Made by a program: the position numbers and the translations under genes
Shown: positions 32,979 through 44,455 of the stretch, in pieces
Numbering within the stretch: the stretch's first letter is position 1
Layout: every line of letters starts with the position of its first letter
Assembly: GCF_019393635.1 (NCBI RefSeq)
Contig: NC_057864.1
Location: 477,542,617-477,606,616 of the forward strand
Direction of reading: 5' to 3'
Source: Dromiciops gliroides
Taxonomy: Eukaryota; Chordata; Mammalia; Microbiotheria; Microbiotheriidae
Length of the DNA: 64,000 nucleotides
The notes under the pieces: model-generated
What the model was told of the DNA's origin: nothing
What the model saw: only the letters and a program-made list of their open reading frames with translations
Databases searched by the model: none

Positions 32979-33289
32979 TAGAGAGAGCATTGAACTTGGG
33001 TCAGAGATAGAAACTGAGACCAAGAGAGGGTAAGTGACCTGCCCAAGTCACACAGTACTATCACAGAACTGGTGACAAAACTGGGACTGGTACCTACGTC
33101 CCCTGACTCCCAGTTCAGGGCTCTCTCCTAGAAGGTATATAATAAATAATCGTAGCATAGAGACTAGACCTGTGATTTCATTGATATAGGGAACTCCCAG
33201 ATGAAGACAATTGCTCCACCAATACAAGTCAGCACCTTCCTCAAAATACATAGTCTTAGTTTCCTAGAGATTAAACAACTTGCTCAGAG

Positions 33290-33438
33290 GGGCAGCTAGG
33301 TGGCGCAGTGGATAGAGCACCGGCCCTGGAGTCAGGAGTACCTGAGTTCAAATCTGACCTCAGACACTTAATACTTACTAGCTGTGTGACCCTGGGCAAG
33401 TCACTTAACCCCAATTGCCTCATCAAAAAAAAAAAAAA
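33290..33438 (+). mobile_element. WSINE1-type SINE
   Basis: Perfect 12-bp target-site duplication ACTTGCTCAGAG (33278-33289 and 33439-33450). Third copy within 1.1 kb in the same orientation. Confidence 0.95.
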
Positions 33439-36274
33439 ACTTGCTCAGAGTCACACAGCCAGGAGGTTAGCTTTCTACCCAATCCTCCAAACTGCTGTTG
33501 GTAGGAGTAGGAGGAGTGGTAGTGATAGTGGTAATAAATGACACTGTTATATTGATTCTTTATGAACGCTTTTGTCTCATAGCAACCCCAGGCAAGTGGT
33601 GCTACTAGTAACCCACTTTACAGATGAGGAAACTGAGGCTCAGAGAGGTCATTTATGCCTTTGTGACTTTAGGCAAATAACCCTCCTGAGTCTCAGTTTC
33701 CTCATCTGTAGAATGGGATCAGTTTAGATGACTTCTGGTTCTCACCTTCAGTGAGCCAGGATTCTAACCCAGCATTTCCAAATATGTCCTCTTTGCCCCA
33801 GGAAACCTTCAGTCTCTAAAAGGAGGTAAGGAAGTGAGGAGGACTCAGGGGATGTGGAGGGCAGGGAGATAGAGGGTGGTGTAAGATGAGAGACCAAGTG
33901 CTGGACTGGGTGGGGAATGAGGACCCCAAGTTTGGATGTGGGAGCACAGTTCAGGCTCAATCCTTGTATTTTTGTCTTTAGTGTTACCCTCATACACCCC
34001 CAGGACCAGGCAGAGTAGGAAAAGCAAATCAAGGCTCATGGGATCATAGGATTTAGAGTCAGAAAGTCATCACATCATTCAGATCAACCGAGACATTATG
34101 TAGCCCAAACCCCTCATTGCACAGGAGAGGGGAAGTGCCAGGAGCAAACAGCTAGTAAATGACAGAGCAGCAATTTCTACCTAGTTCTCCCTCCTTGTCC
34201 AATACCCTTCCTGCTGCTATCTGGGCTCTCTTCCTAGTTCTATCATTGTCACAGTGTGACCTTGGACAAGTCCCTTTCTTGCTCTTGGCCCCAGTTTATT
34301 CCTCTGTAAAATGAGGGGGGTTGGACCAGATGACTCTAAGCTGGTTGGATTGATGACTTCATGGCACATGGACAGACTGTTCCCACAGCAGGCAGACAGA
34401 GACACAAAGAGAAGCTGGCCTTGAAGAAAGTTCTTTCTCAGATCCATGTGCCTCCAGATTCACCCCTCAGAGTTGAATGTGACCCTAATATTAGCTCCCT
34501 GTGGCTTACTCCCTCAAGGCTCTAGTTCTGAACTGATCCCCTTGGCTGCTCGAGATATCTTTCCTCTTCCTAGGCCCAGCCTTCTCCTTTTCTCTAAGTG
34601 TCCTTTCTACTCTCTTCCTTTGGGCTCCAGGCTACACATAGAACCTTGTCTACACTTGCACCCAGTTTCATTCTTGACCAAGTGAGTATTGACCGAGGAG
34701 GACTCAAGGAAGAACCAACCTACTACAGCCAGGAATTTAGGAGGTGGCTGGAACAAATCGATCTGCAGTTAAGATATCACTGATTCAAGGAGGCTGAGGG
34801 GAGAGGGCATGAATTTGGAGGGATGGGACAGGAGAGACAAAGCAGAAACAGATTCAAGGGATACAGACTCGGGTTCTAATCCCAGTTTAGCCACTGACAG
34901 CTGTGTGACATTCCAGTGGTTTCCAGACCTTTCTAAGGGTGGGTCCATTTCTAATGAACAAGGGGAGGGGAAGATGAAGGGAGATTTAACCTGTCAAGTG
35001 GTTTGGAGCCCACACCCACAGAACAGAGCTGGCATTTGTGGAGTTATAAAATGCTTTGAGATTCTAACTTGAAAAAAGTCCAAAACATGACAGCTTCCTC
35101 CTCCCAATGAGGGGAGACTCCCAGACCCCACCCAGGGGCAAGGTGAGCAGGGAAGATCGACTCTCCCTGTGGTTTCTGATCTCACCTATTTTTCAGAAAA
35201 CATGGCTGGGTGGAGCTTGGGAGAACCAAAGAGCCAGGCTACATAGAAGCAGAGCAGAATTCCTGCCCCCCCCCATCTTCCCCATCCCAAGAGGAGGCAG
35301 GGGGAGACGGGGTTGTCTAATGGAAACAGGGAGGCATCCACAAACGCCCTCGTCCATTGTTTAATAATTCCAGGGCTCACTTCATCTACCTCATCAGCTT
35401 AACCTTGTCTGATGCCCAGACCAGCCCCACCCTTGGCTGGAGTAACCTGTTGGTGAGAGGAGAGAGTGAGTGAGTAGGAACAATTCAGATAAAAGAATCC
35501 TGCTTGGATTAATTTGTTTTCTCTCTTTGGATTATCCTTGTTTTCCTAAATTGGAAAATACCTGTGGGGATGAAAGCAGGGTAAACTGTGTGTATTTTCT
35601 CCCCTTCCACTCCCTTTCTTCCAGATTGCTCAAAGCACTTTATAGGTGTGATCTCACCAGTTTTGACCCTGCCCCCTCGGGAAGGGACCTGGTGTGGGTT
35701 TCAATCATCTGTCTCATCTCTGAGCTTGGAGCCTTTTACGGGCTTGATCTCACTCATTCTATTTCTCCACTTCTCCTTGACCTAGGAGTGGGGAGACACT
35801 GATGAGTAATAGGAGCATAGATTTAGATCTCTGATAGAACTTAGAAGTCACTGGATCATAGAAGCATAACTCTAGCTGGAGACCATTTATAAAGTCCAAA
35901 CCCCTCATTTTAGACATGAGGAAACTGAGACCCCAAAGAATTGGGGGAGGGGACCAGCTGGACCTCTTCATAGCAGCTTAGCTCCAGAGCTGGGAGAGAC
36001 CTCAGAAGTGGTCTAGTCCAATCCCCTCATTTTACAAATAAGGAAACTGAGTCCCAAGGAGATGAATGACTTCCCTAAGGTCACACAGGTATTGTTTCAG
36101 AGGTGAAATCTGAACCTCAGGTCTTGAACAGTTCTTTTCATAGAGTGTCCACAGAGGACAAACAGGCTTCAAAAGATAGAAGAACTTGCCCTGTGCTACC
36201 CAGCCCAGAAGATGAAAAGGATGCTGTCTCCTCAGTGGCTCTCTGATAGAGTCCCAATCCCTGCCCCGCCTCCT

Positions 36275-36325
36275 CACACTATTTTAGACTAGGACATTTA
36301 GTATGTTTCACAAATAAAGGCCTCC
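36275..36325 (+). pseudogene. Second copy of the HSPB1 3' end (relic of a tandem duplication?)
   Basis: CTATTTTAGACTAGGACATT onward to AAATAAAG matches the end of the HSPB1 3'UTR (40840-40881) at 34 of 41 positions without gaps, including the poly(A) signal. It sits 1.2 kb upstream of the HSPB1 start in the same orientation. No matching coding exon was found upstream of it. It could be the remnant of a tandem duplicate or a small local duplication. Confidence 0.5.
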
Positions 36326-37158
36326 AAGAATAGATGTTGGGGTCCCCAGCTTCCTAACCCCCCTGGGAAGTGGGAGGTCAGTGTGTATGTCCCTGTTGTG
36401 AGGGATTAGGGTTATGTCATAGGGACAGCCATAGCTAAGATCCAACTGGAGCCTGGGCAGAGGTGAACCCCTGGGGTGGGGGCTAAGGACAGGAGATGGA
36501 CAGGGGCAGGGGGTAAGTGCAGAGAATAAGGAGGAGAGGGAATACCCTTGGAGAGAAAGGGAGGGGGTAGGGAGAAGAGGAAAAAGGAGTTGAGATCCAA
36601 AGCTGAGACTTTTTCAAGATATTGGAGCAGAGAGGACAGTCCCCTGTGTGTGTCTCACTCTCCACCCCCAGCTCCTGGTTGTGGGGTCAATGCTGTACTG
36701 CCCTCCTCCCCAAATATCCTCCCATTAGGGTGGATGTATAGAGACAGGAGTAACATGGTTCTGCTATTTACAATTCACAATGGGTGACCTTAGATGAGTA
36801 ACTGACTCCTAGAGCCTCAGTTTCCTCATCAGTAAAATGGGGGAGGGGGCTTTAAGGTCTCTTCCAGCTCTAAACTTCATGAACCTACAAGTCTTCTGGT
36901 TCAAGTCCCTGTTCTTTGTGTACCTGGCAAAGTTCCAACCCTCTCTGGGCAATGGGGAGAGGTACCTTTTTCAGGGGGTATCATAGATAGGGTAAGGGGC
37001 TCCCAGTCACACTCCGTACCCTGGGACACCCGCTAAACCTGTACTCTCTGTACCCTGGGCAGGGTCTTGGTCCAGGTCCCTGGGGAAGTGAGGATGAAAG
37101 AGGAGATTCTCTCCACCCCCATACCCCATCCCCCATCTCTCATCACCTCACCCTGAGC

Positions 37159-37193
37159 ATTCCTTCACTTTCCAGAAAGATGAGTGAAGGTTC
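37159..37193 (+). promoter_or_regulatory. HSPB1: Heat-shock-element-like sequence upstream of HSPB1
   Basis: On the reverse strand TTC-TG-GAA, seven bases, then GAA (37160-37177) fits the gapped heat-shock element spacing. GAAGGTTC follows at 37186-37193. HSF1 binding is inferred from the motif and the gene. Confidence 0.5.
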
Positions 37194-37298
37194 GAGGTCT
37201 GGGGCAGGGCTTGGGCTGTTCTGCCTCCCTCCTTCCTTTTCTCTCTCCCTCCCCAAGGAATCTAAGGGGGAGGACGTTGTCCTGGCCCGGCCCCCTGC

Positions 37299-37389
37299 TC
37301 CCGCCCCCCAGGCTTTCTGCCCCAGTGTAATTACCATTAATAGAGTCTTGAGATGGTCTGCTAAAAATAACTGGCTCTGACTCTTTAAA
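37299..37389 (+). promoter_or_regulatory. HSPB1: HSPB1 core promoter: GC box, MEF2 box, TATA-like box
   Basis: A GC box CCCGCCCCCC lies at 37300-37309. CTAAAAATAA at 37361-37370 is a perfect MEF2 consensus. CTTTAAAGC at 37383-37391 stands where I recall the human TATA box. The stretch ATTAATAGAG...CTGCTAAAAATA resembles the human HSPB1 promoter from memory. Start of transcription is expected near 37415, giving a 5'UTR of about 70 nt. Confidence 0.65.
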
Positions 37390-37486
37390 GCCAGGGCCAG
37401 CCCAGCCCAGACACTCACTCAGTCCCAGAGCTCCAGGGGAGAGTTGTAGGTACTGAGCGTTACCCACCTACCGCCGAGAATTCAAC

Positions 37487-37895
37487 ATGACTGAGAGACG
37501 AGTTCCTTTCACCTTCCTCCGAAGCCCCAGCTGGGACCCCTTCAGGGACTGGTACCCAGCCAGCAGCCGCCTCTTTGACCAGTCCTTCGGGCTACCCCGC
37601 CTTCCAGAGGACTGGTACCAGTGGCCCGGCCACACCAGTTGGCCTGGCTATGTCCGGCTGCTGCCCAGCCCTGTGGCTGAACAGGTTCCTGCTGCTGCTG
37701 CTGCTGCTGCTGGGCCCCTGGGTCCCCCACCCCCTGCTGGCCAGGCCTATAGCCGGGCACTCAGCAGGCAGCTGAGCAGAGGAATATCCGAGATCCAACA
37801 CACTGCTGACCGATGGCGGGTGACCCTCGATGTCAACCACTTTGCCCCTGAGGAGTTGACTGTGAAGACCAAGGATGGCGTGGTAGAAATCACGG
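37487..37895 (+). CDS. HSPB1: HSPB1 exon 1 coding part
   Basis: From ATG ([19 protein letters not shown]) to the first base of a Gly codon in VVEITG, donor GTGAGC at 37896. Contains the N-terminal domain and the first half of the alpha-crystallin domain. A (GCT)7 run encodes Ala. Confidence 0.98.
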
Positions 37896-38803
37896 GTGAG
37901 CAGACATCACAGCCCCCTTGCCCCATTTCTTCGTTTTGCCCCTGGACGTTACTGTGTTCCCAGTGGAGCCCAGTTTGGGGGTGGGGTGGGGTGGGGTGAG
38001 GTAATAGCCCTGGCTATTGGGGGGGGGGGAGACGGAACAAGTATTCCTGAGGGAGAAAGCCTTCAGAGGGAGAAAACAGATAATGCCACCAGCCCCTGTC
38101 TGTCCTGGGATAGGGCGGGGCATGAGTGGCAGGGCTGGATACCCCAGATCCTGGGCCAGGAGTGCTCATCCTGGGGCAAGAGGTGATGGGTTAACCAGGG
38201 GACCTTAGTCAGAGGCCCCTCCCAGCATCCTTCCCTCCTACCCTCATCCTGAAGAAAATCAGCACACTCTGTCCTCTCTCCTAGCCTGGACTTGCAGAGA
38301 GAAAACATGTTTATTGTTGCTGCACATGAGAGAGGAAGGAAACTAGATGGGGCTTGGCTCAGAAACCTTCCCCCTGCCAATTGCCAGGCCCAAACTTCAG
38401 CCCCAGCTCCGACAGGTTGTAATGCCTCCCCCATTAAACTAGTAGAAGAGCTAGCGGACAAGCACTTATGAAGTGCCTACTATGTGCTGCCAAGCACTGA
38501 ACTTAAGCTCTGGGCATACAAGGGAAGGCAAAACTGTTCCTTTGCCTCTGAGCCCAAACATCTCCCTACCTCTGGAAGCTTCTGATCCTGGGCCACGGGG
38601 CCCCAGTGAAGCTCCCATCCCCAGCTCCAACCTGTCAACCCTAGAGGCCGGGTCTGCTTCCAGTTCTTTCTGTCATACCGAGGCTTCAGACAAAAGTCCT
38701 TGCCCCTCTCTAAAAGCTTCTCTGGCCTTTGAATGGCCACACACATCCCCCTCCCCCTTCAGGACAGTGGCAGAATGGGCAGTAAATTGGTAGATTGCCC
38801 CCC

Positions 38804-38850
<47 letters not shown>

Positions 38851-40735
38851 CCAGTCAAGAGAAGGGAATTCACAAATTATGGAAAACCACTGGATCATCA
38901 GCCAGAGGTCCTGAGTTCAAAAGCTTGGTTCTGCTATGTGCTGCGTAACCTCGGGAAGAGTAATTTCCTTTCTCTGGACTTCTATTTCCTCTTCTAGTAA
39001 ATGATGGTCTTTAAGGTCACCAGTCCTGTGATCTTCTGAGAGAACAGCTGCGGGGGAGGGGGGTGGTATTAGTGCGTATTATTCTATTAATTTGTTTCTC
39101 TCCTACCTCCCTCCAGGCAAACATGAGGAGAGACAGGATGAGCATGGATTCATCTCCAGATGTTTTACTAGGAAATATACGTGAGTATTGGGAGGGTGAG
39201 CTGGCCCTTGGGGAGAGGTCTCCAATTCCCAGTCATATCTCCTTTTTTTTTTCATTCCCCCCTATGCCTCTTCCCTCTCCCACACCTACCCCCTACAAAG
39301 ACCCACTCCAAACTGATGTCAGGGTGTGGTGGCAATTGTCTGGCCCTTAAATATCAACTCGAGCCTGATCCTTCATTCCTCTGCCCAGGAAGAAGGAAGG
39401 CTGCTTCTCAGCCCAAGGTTAGAGAGAAAGTATGGCACTGAACTTAAAGGTCAGAAAGACCTGAGTTCAAATCTCACCTTTGCCACTTTTTTATCTGTGT
39501 GACTCTGGAAAAGCTACTGGGGGGGGGGATTAAAAAAAATAGAAAAAACCCACATCGGGACAGCTAGGTGGCACAATGGATAAAGCACTGGCCCTGGATT
39601 CAGGAGGACTTGAGTTCAAATTCAGCATCAGACACTTGACACTTACTAGCTGTGTGACCCTGGGCAAGTCACTTAACCCTCATTGGCTCACAAAAAAAAA
39701 AAAAATAGAAAAAGCTACTGGACCCGAGTCTCATTTCATGAACAAGTGAACAAGAAAGGGCTGGGGCTAGATGCCCTTTAAGGTCCCTTTCAGCTGTAAA
39801 GCCATGGTCTAGATGAGTATAGATGGGTCCCTGGGATGGAGACAGAGGCTTAGCCTTAGAGACAGGGACTCAGCTTCCAAGACTGAAGGCTTATACTTGG
39901 TAATAGGAGCTCAGTGCTAGGGCTCAGAAACAACTACCACCCCCTTAAAAAAAAAAGAAAAAGAAAAGAAAACCACCATATTTTAAGAGTCTAGAAAGGC
40001 CGGGTGTCAGACTAGACAGAAAGCCAGCCTTGAGTCCAGAAGGACAGGGGTTCAAGTTCCCCCCAATACATCCTGGCTGTGTGACCCTGGGTAAGTCACT
40101 TAATCTCTCAATATCTTTAGGTAGCTCTCTAAAACTTATGGTTCAGAGAAGGGGTTAGCCTAAATTATTAGAAGGTGTTTCTTCACCTAGGAGTTTCTAT
40201 ACCATAGAAATCACAGGACCAGTCCCTATCCCTATATTAAGTGTCTTTGGTATAGAAAACACTCTTCGGGGACTAGAGAAAATATAAAGTTAAGAAGGGA
40301 CATGGGACAGCTGGATGGCACAGTGGACAAAGCACTGGCCTTGAATTCAGGAGGACCTGAGTTCAAATCTGACCTCAGACACTTGACATTTACTAGCTGT
40401 GTGACCCTGGGCAAGTCACTTAACCCTCATTGACCCGCAAAAAAAAAAAAAAAGGTACATGGCTCCTGCCCTACTAAGCTTCTGACAGACAAGCATCCCT
40501 CCAGTAGATTTGCATCTCAGACCTCTCTGTCCTTTCTCTCTTCAGCCTGCCCCCTGGTGTAGACGCCACTTCTGTTGTGTCCTCCTTGTCCCCTGATGGG
40601 ACACTGTCTGTGGAAGCTCCTCTGCCCAAGCCTGCCATCCAGTCTGCAGAAGTCACCATCCCGGTCACCTTTGAAACCCGTGCTGAGATTGGAGGTTCTG
40701 ATGCCAAGAAGTCAGAGGGGGAAGCCACCAAGTAG
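37487..40735 (+). CDS. HSPB1: HSPB1, heat shock protein beta-1 (Hsp27), complete, three exons
   Basis: A small heat-shock protein: an ATP-independent chaperone that forms large oligomers, protects actin and is regulated by MAPKAPK2 phosphorylation. Join 37487-37895, 39117-39180 and 40546-40735 for 220 residues (human 205). Visible: WDPF at residues 16-19; phosphosite contexts LRSPS15, S93 and S97 (equivalent to human S15, S78, S82); alpha-crystallin domain from about residue 100; the conserved Cys (C152, human C137) in SRCFTRKY; and the C-terminal IPV motif in VTIPVTFE. The extra 15 residues come from a Pro/Gly-rich insertion with seven Ala after residue 65. Splice sites are GT-AG and all joins keep frame. 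The start matches the human MTERRVPF. Confidence 0.98.
37896..39116 (+). other. HSPB1: HSPB1 intron 1
   Basis: Mostly unique. An L2/CORE-type fragment lies at about 38440-38560 and a (CA)n microsatellite at 38804-38847. No alternative exon was recognised. Confidence 0.7.
38804..38847 (+). repeat. (CA)n microsatellite
   Basis: About 22 uninterrupted CA units in HSPB1 intron 1; likely polymorphic. Confidence 0.97.
39117..39180 (+). CDS. HSPB1: HSPB1 exon 2
   Basis: A 64-nt exon reading [20 protein letters not shown] with split codons at both ends. Acceptor CCCTCCAG, donor GTGAGT. Carries the conserved Cys and the Arg equivalent to human R140. Confidence 0.98.
39557..39706 (+). mobile_element. 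WSINE1-type SINE
   Basis: GACAGCTAGGTGGCACAATGG start, A-rich tail. AAAAGCTACTGG occurs right after the tail and 37 bp before the element, so the 5' junction carries extra G- and A-rich sequence. Confidence 0.92.
39815..39930 (-). repeat. 20-bp-period degenerate tandem array (locus D, reverse, short)
   Basis: Units such as CCTTAGAGACAGGGACTCAG and a 41-bp double unit ending AGGAGCTCAG. The weakest of the six arrays. Confidence 0.55.
40305..40453 (+). mobile_element. WSINE1-type SINE
   Basis: GACAGCTGGATGGCACAGTGG start, pure A tail, and ACATGG duplicated at the flanks. Confidence 0.92.
40546..40735 (+). CDS. HSPB1: HSPB1 exon 3 coding part
   Basis: Acceptor CTCTTCAG. Reads [19 protein letters not shown], the end of the alpha-crystallin domain, then [15 protein letters not shown] and ends EGEATK with TAG at 40733-40735. 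The IPV motif is the C-terminal oligomerisation contact of small heat-shock proteins. Confidence 0.98.
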
Positions 40736-40874
40736 AGACCCTAGACCCTGAGCCCAGCATGTGGCCCTCACTCTCTCCTGGGCTGACCCCTTGAAGCACA
40801 CCTGTCAGTCTGCTTGCTCTCTACCTCCCCCCACTCCTTGCTATTTTATACTGGAACATTTACTGTGTTTCCTA

Positions 40875-40880
40875 AATAAA
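40875..40880 (+). terminator. HSPB1: Poly(A) signal of HSPB1
   Basis: AATAAA 140 bases past the stop. The 3'UTR between is short, and its last 40 bases recur at 36275-36325. Confidence 0.92.
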
Positions 40881-43231
40881 GCTGGGAAAAAAACAATGGT
40901 GAACCTGACTGGGTCTCTCTGTTGGGGGGAACTCTAGAATCTGGGGCAGGGTGGTTGGTGCTTACCAATTCAATTGAATTGGACACTCATATAATAAGTA
41001 CTTATTATGTGCCAGGAACTCCATTAAGGTCTGGAAGTATGAAAACAAAACCAAATCATTTTCCCCTCAAAGAGCTTACATTCTATTCACTGTCCTTTCT
41101 GGGGAAGTTACTGGTCTGGCTTGTGGACAGTGTGAAAAGGGGTAGTGGGATGTAGTAGGTTTAGGACAGCTGGTAACTTTATTGAGCCCTCAGCTTCTTA
41201 AAGGTTTTATCAAATGGATGAATGAAAAAGCAGTCATCAGCATTTATTATTTGCAAAGCACTATGCTAATCAGGCGAGATACAAAGAGAACCATAAGACG
41301 AACTTTGCTCTCAAGGTGTTCACATTCTATGAATGGGAGGGATATGTAGAGATTTCAGCTGGAAATCATATGGATGGGAATGTACCAAGGTCCTTAGGGT
41401 GCAGAGGCAAAGCTGATGGTGATGCTTCTCCAGTAATAATGCATTTCTACTGAGAAAACCATACCCTTTTCTGATCTTGAATCATGTGACAATATCAAGG
41501 ACTTTAAACAGTGAGATCTCTCTTTTCTGGGTCTTCAGTGGGTATGGATGCTGAGGATTAAGGAACAGAGAGGCATACAGAAGGTGTATCAGAGACCCTC
41601 TGGTCATAGCAAGTGGTCAGACTCCTTAAAAGTCTCCAGTTCTAGGTACAGTGCTCTTCCAACCCAACCACACAAGATAGAGTCTAGGATGTCTGTGACA
41701 CCCTCACTAGGAGACTATAGACGGTGGAGAGAGAGTGGCTATGATCCTCCAGCACAGCCCTTGGGGAAAAAGTGTGTGATGGGCTCTGAGGGAGCCCCAA
41801 GGTTAAAATGCATCCAATAACACCTGATCCCAAGAGGGTTTTCCAAGATGGTGGGTTACTGACACAGATGAAAGGTACTCTGGCCTAGTGGATAGGAAGT
41901 TGGCCTGAGAATCAGGAAGACCTGGGTTCAAGACCTCCCTCTGATACATTGGACTCTGTGGGCCTGGGTGAGCCACTTGAATTCTTAGAGCTATCCCTTA
42001 GGCTGTAAATTGCATACAAGTTGCCAATAAGTATTGGTAGAGAGAATCCTCACACTGGGAGTGCCCTACAAAGATCAACAATGATAGAAATGGACCCAGG
42101 TGGAGTCTGGTTAGGGGTAGGGAGAGACAACAATTCCTGAGCCCAACCTTGGTCCACTTGTTTCTCCAATCCTTTGTATACTAGGGTTGTTCTAGCTGGG
42201 CAACATCTTCCAATATCTTAAGAACCATTGGCCAGTAGCTAAGGAGTTTCCTTTAAGAGGTCCAGATCAATCAGTCAACATGCATTTATTAAGCACCTAG
42301 CATACCCTAGGTACTGTGCTAACCATTGAGGACACAAGACAAAATCAAAAGTCCCAGTCTTCTGAGAGTTTATACTCTAGCCCTCCCCACCTTGTTTCCT
42401 AACCCAGCCCCAGCTCCAGCCCTCAGAGCCTAAAACCCAGCCTATAATTCCAAAGATTTCATCACCCTTTGACCTTATCCCCAAGTCCCCAGCCCTCAAC
42501 CTTCCACTCTCTAGTGCCCTGAGCTCTCAGCCCCACAGCTTTCAAAAGCCCCAGCGGGCTCCCAAGCTGCTGCTTGCTTGCCTAGTTTCTTATCATCCAT
42601 AGAGACCATTAATAAAACCCTAGTAGGTGCAATGAAACTCCTGAGCTTGACTAGAGAGGGAGAAAGGAAGGTAAGGGGTGGCTTGGGAAAGGTTATTCAG
42701 AGATAACACTCAAATTGACCCTTCAGGAATAGGTCTTCTTGGTAGTGATTGTGGAAGAGAAGGACCATACAGATTGCTATCCCTGACGTGTCCTAGCAAT
42801 AGTTCATCTTCAGGCTCAGCCTTGATCCCATGGTCTCCTTAGGACTTTCTATACCTAAGTAATTTAATATCTTATGCACTTATTAAGGGTAAGCAATGAG
42901 AGGCAGAGTGACCTAATGGAGAGCTGGCCTTGGAGTCAGGAAGACCTGAGTGAAAGGCTTACTTCTGGCCCATCCTGGATGGGTGTCCCTGGGCAAGTAG
43001 CTTCACCTCTCAGTGAAACCCTCAAAGACCAGTGAAGATGTTTCAGAGAAGATGCTGAGTTCCCCATGCCACAGAAATCCCAAGCCCCTTATCCTATCTC
43101 TACTATGTGCAAGGTACTGGACTAGGCTGTGGGGGAGCAAGGATGAAATGAAAATAAACCTTTGTCCCTCAAGAAACTTACATTCCATGGAAACAACCTT
43201 TCCTGGCACTCTAAGGGACTGTGTAGATAGA

Positions 43232-43240
43232 TAAGAGAGA

Positions 43241-43310
<70 letters not shown>

Positions 43311-43398
43311 AGGAGGGAGGAGAAGGAAAAGAGAGGGAGGAGGAAGTGGTGGAGGAGAAGGAGGAGGAGGAGGAAGGGGAAGAGAGGAAAAAGAAAAG
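43232..43398 (+). repeat. (GA)n microsatellite with flanking purine tract
   Basis: About 29 uninterrupted GA units followed by GGAGGA-type sequence. Over 160 bases are almost purely purine on the + strand. Confidence 0.96.
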
Positions 43399-44199
43399 CC
43401 AATTAGAGATAAATAGATAAAGGTCAGTAGATATATGTAGTGAGAGATGTATGTATGTACACACATATATACATACGTATCAATATCTATAAACATATAT
43501 AGAGATGATATATAGATACAGGTGAGATATTAACATCAGTATCTCCAAGGGCTTCCCTCTGACCCCTGAGTTCCTCCAAGAACATGAACATATCCTCCCT
43601 CCTTCCCTTGGGGACAGTAAGAACAGAGCTGGATCTGGAACCACAAGCTATGGGCCACTTTGCCACTTGCTGCCACTGTGACCTAGAGTTGTACCTCTTG
43701 TCTGCTGGAGGGTCTTATCATGTAAGCCTCGATTGACAGAGTAGGGGATGTTCAGCCTGGAAGAAGAGAAGACTTAGGGAGAGGCATCAGAGCTGTCTTT
43801 GAGTATCTGAAGGGTTTCCAGGTGGTGGTTTGGCTCCAGAGGGCTAAACCAGGGATAATAGATAGAAACAGGGGTGAGCTGGTAAGTGTTTAACAACCAG
43901 CTCTCCATGTGTGGCAGGGTGGGGTGTGGGAAGGTGGTGTAAGCTTGACAAACTTTTAAGCTTATTAAATAACAATACTCTTACTTAAGCATTATTAACA
44001 TCTTCTCCATCATTTTCTTAAGACTAGGCAATCAACAGAACAATAAATCAAGTTGTAATGTGTAGCCCTTGGTGATTTCCAAGGTGTAGTTGCTCACACT
44101 GAACAATTAACAAAGGAGAGCCAGTGTGAGCTGACTCCCAAATGCTTCCCCCCCCCACCCCCTTCTAGGCTTGATGTCCTAAAGATAAAGAGTTGTCTT

Positions 44200-44455
44200 A
44201 GAATCACCCAGCTAGGTGGGTCTGCGGTAGATAGAGTACTAGTCAGGAAGACTCATCTCCATGAGTTAAAATCCAGCCTCAGATACTTACTAGCTGTGTG
44301 ACCCTGGGCAAGTCATTTCACCCTGTTTGCCTCAATTTCCTCATCTGTAATAAAATGAGCTGCAGAAGGAAATGTCAAACCACTCCAGCATTTCTGCCAA
44401 GAAAACCCCAAATGGGATCATGAAGAGTCAGAGAGGACTAAACAACAAAAACCAG
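44200..44455 (+). mobile_element. RTE-tailed tRNA-type SINE
   Basis: tRNA-like head, CTGTGTGACCCTGGGCAAGT, then CAAACCACTCCAGCATT, AAGAAAACCCCAAATGGGAT and a GAGTCAGAGAGGACTAAAC end. That tail resembles RTE-mobilised marsupial SINEs as I recall them. Confidence 0.75.

Larger units (their letters stand above)
28166..37150. other. Intergenic region between SRRM3 and HSPB1
   Basis: Contains L2/CORE-type sequence (28295-28640), an older Mar-type SINE (28990-29250), a 20-bp-period array (30395-30790) with an inserted WSINE1, and a cluster of three WSINE1 copies (32351-33438). MIR-type SINEs lie at about 31155-31250, 32515-32820 with 32990-33130, 34040-34200, 35800-35960 and 35975-36140. A CpG-richer unique stretch spans 31470-31760, and a duplicate of the HSPB1 3' end lies at 36275-36325. 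No coding gene was found on either strand. Confidence 0.7.
39181..40545 (+). other. HSPB1: HSPB1 intron 2
   Basis: Holds two WSINE1 copies (39557-39706, 40305-40453), a short 20-bp-period array (39815-39930) and an older Mar-type SINE (about 40000-40240). Ends in TTTCTCTCTTCAG. Confidence 0.75.

Noticed and set aside
42400-42560. Possible seventh 20-bp-period array
   Set aside because: C-rich with AGCCC-type words, but spacings between repeats are irregular and do not hold to 20 bp.
43003-43496. Ser/Leu/Pro-rich open frames over the GA repeat
   Set aside because: Translated microsatellite (reverse of GA), with no protein-family features.
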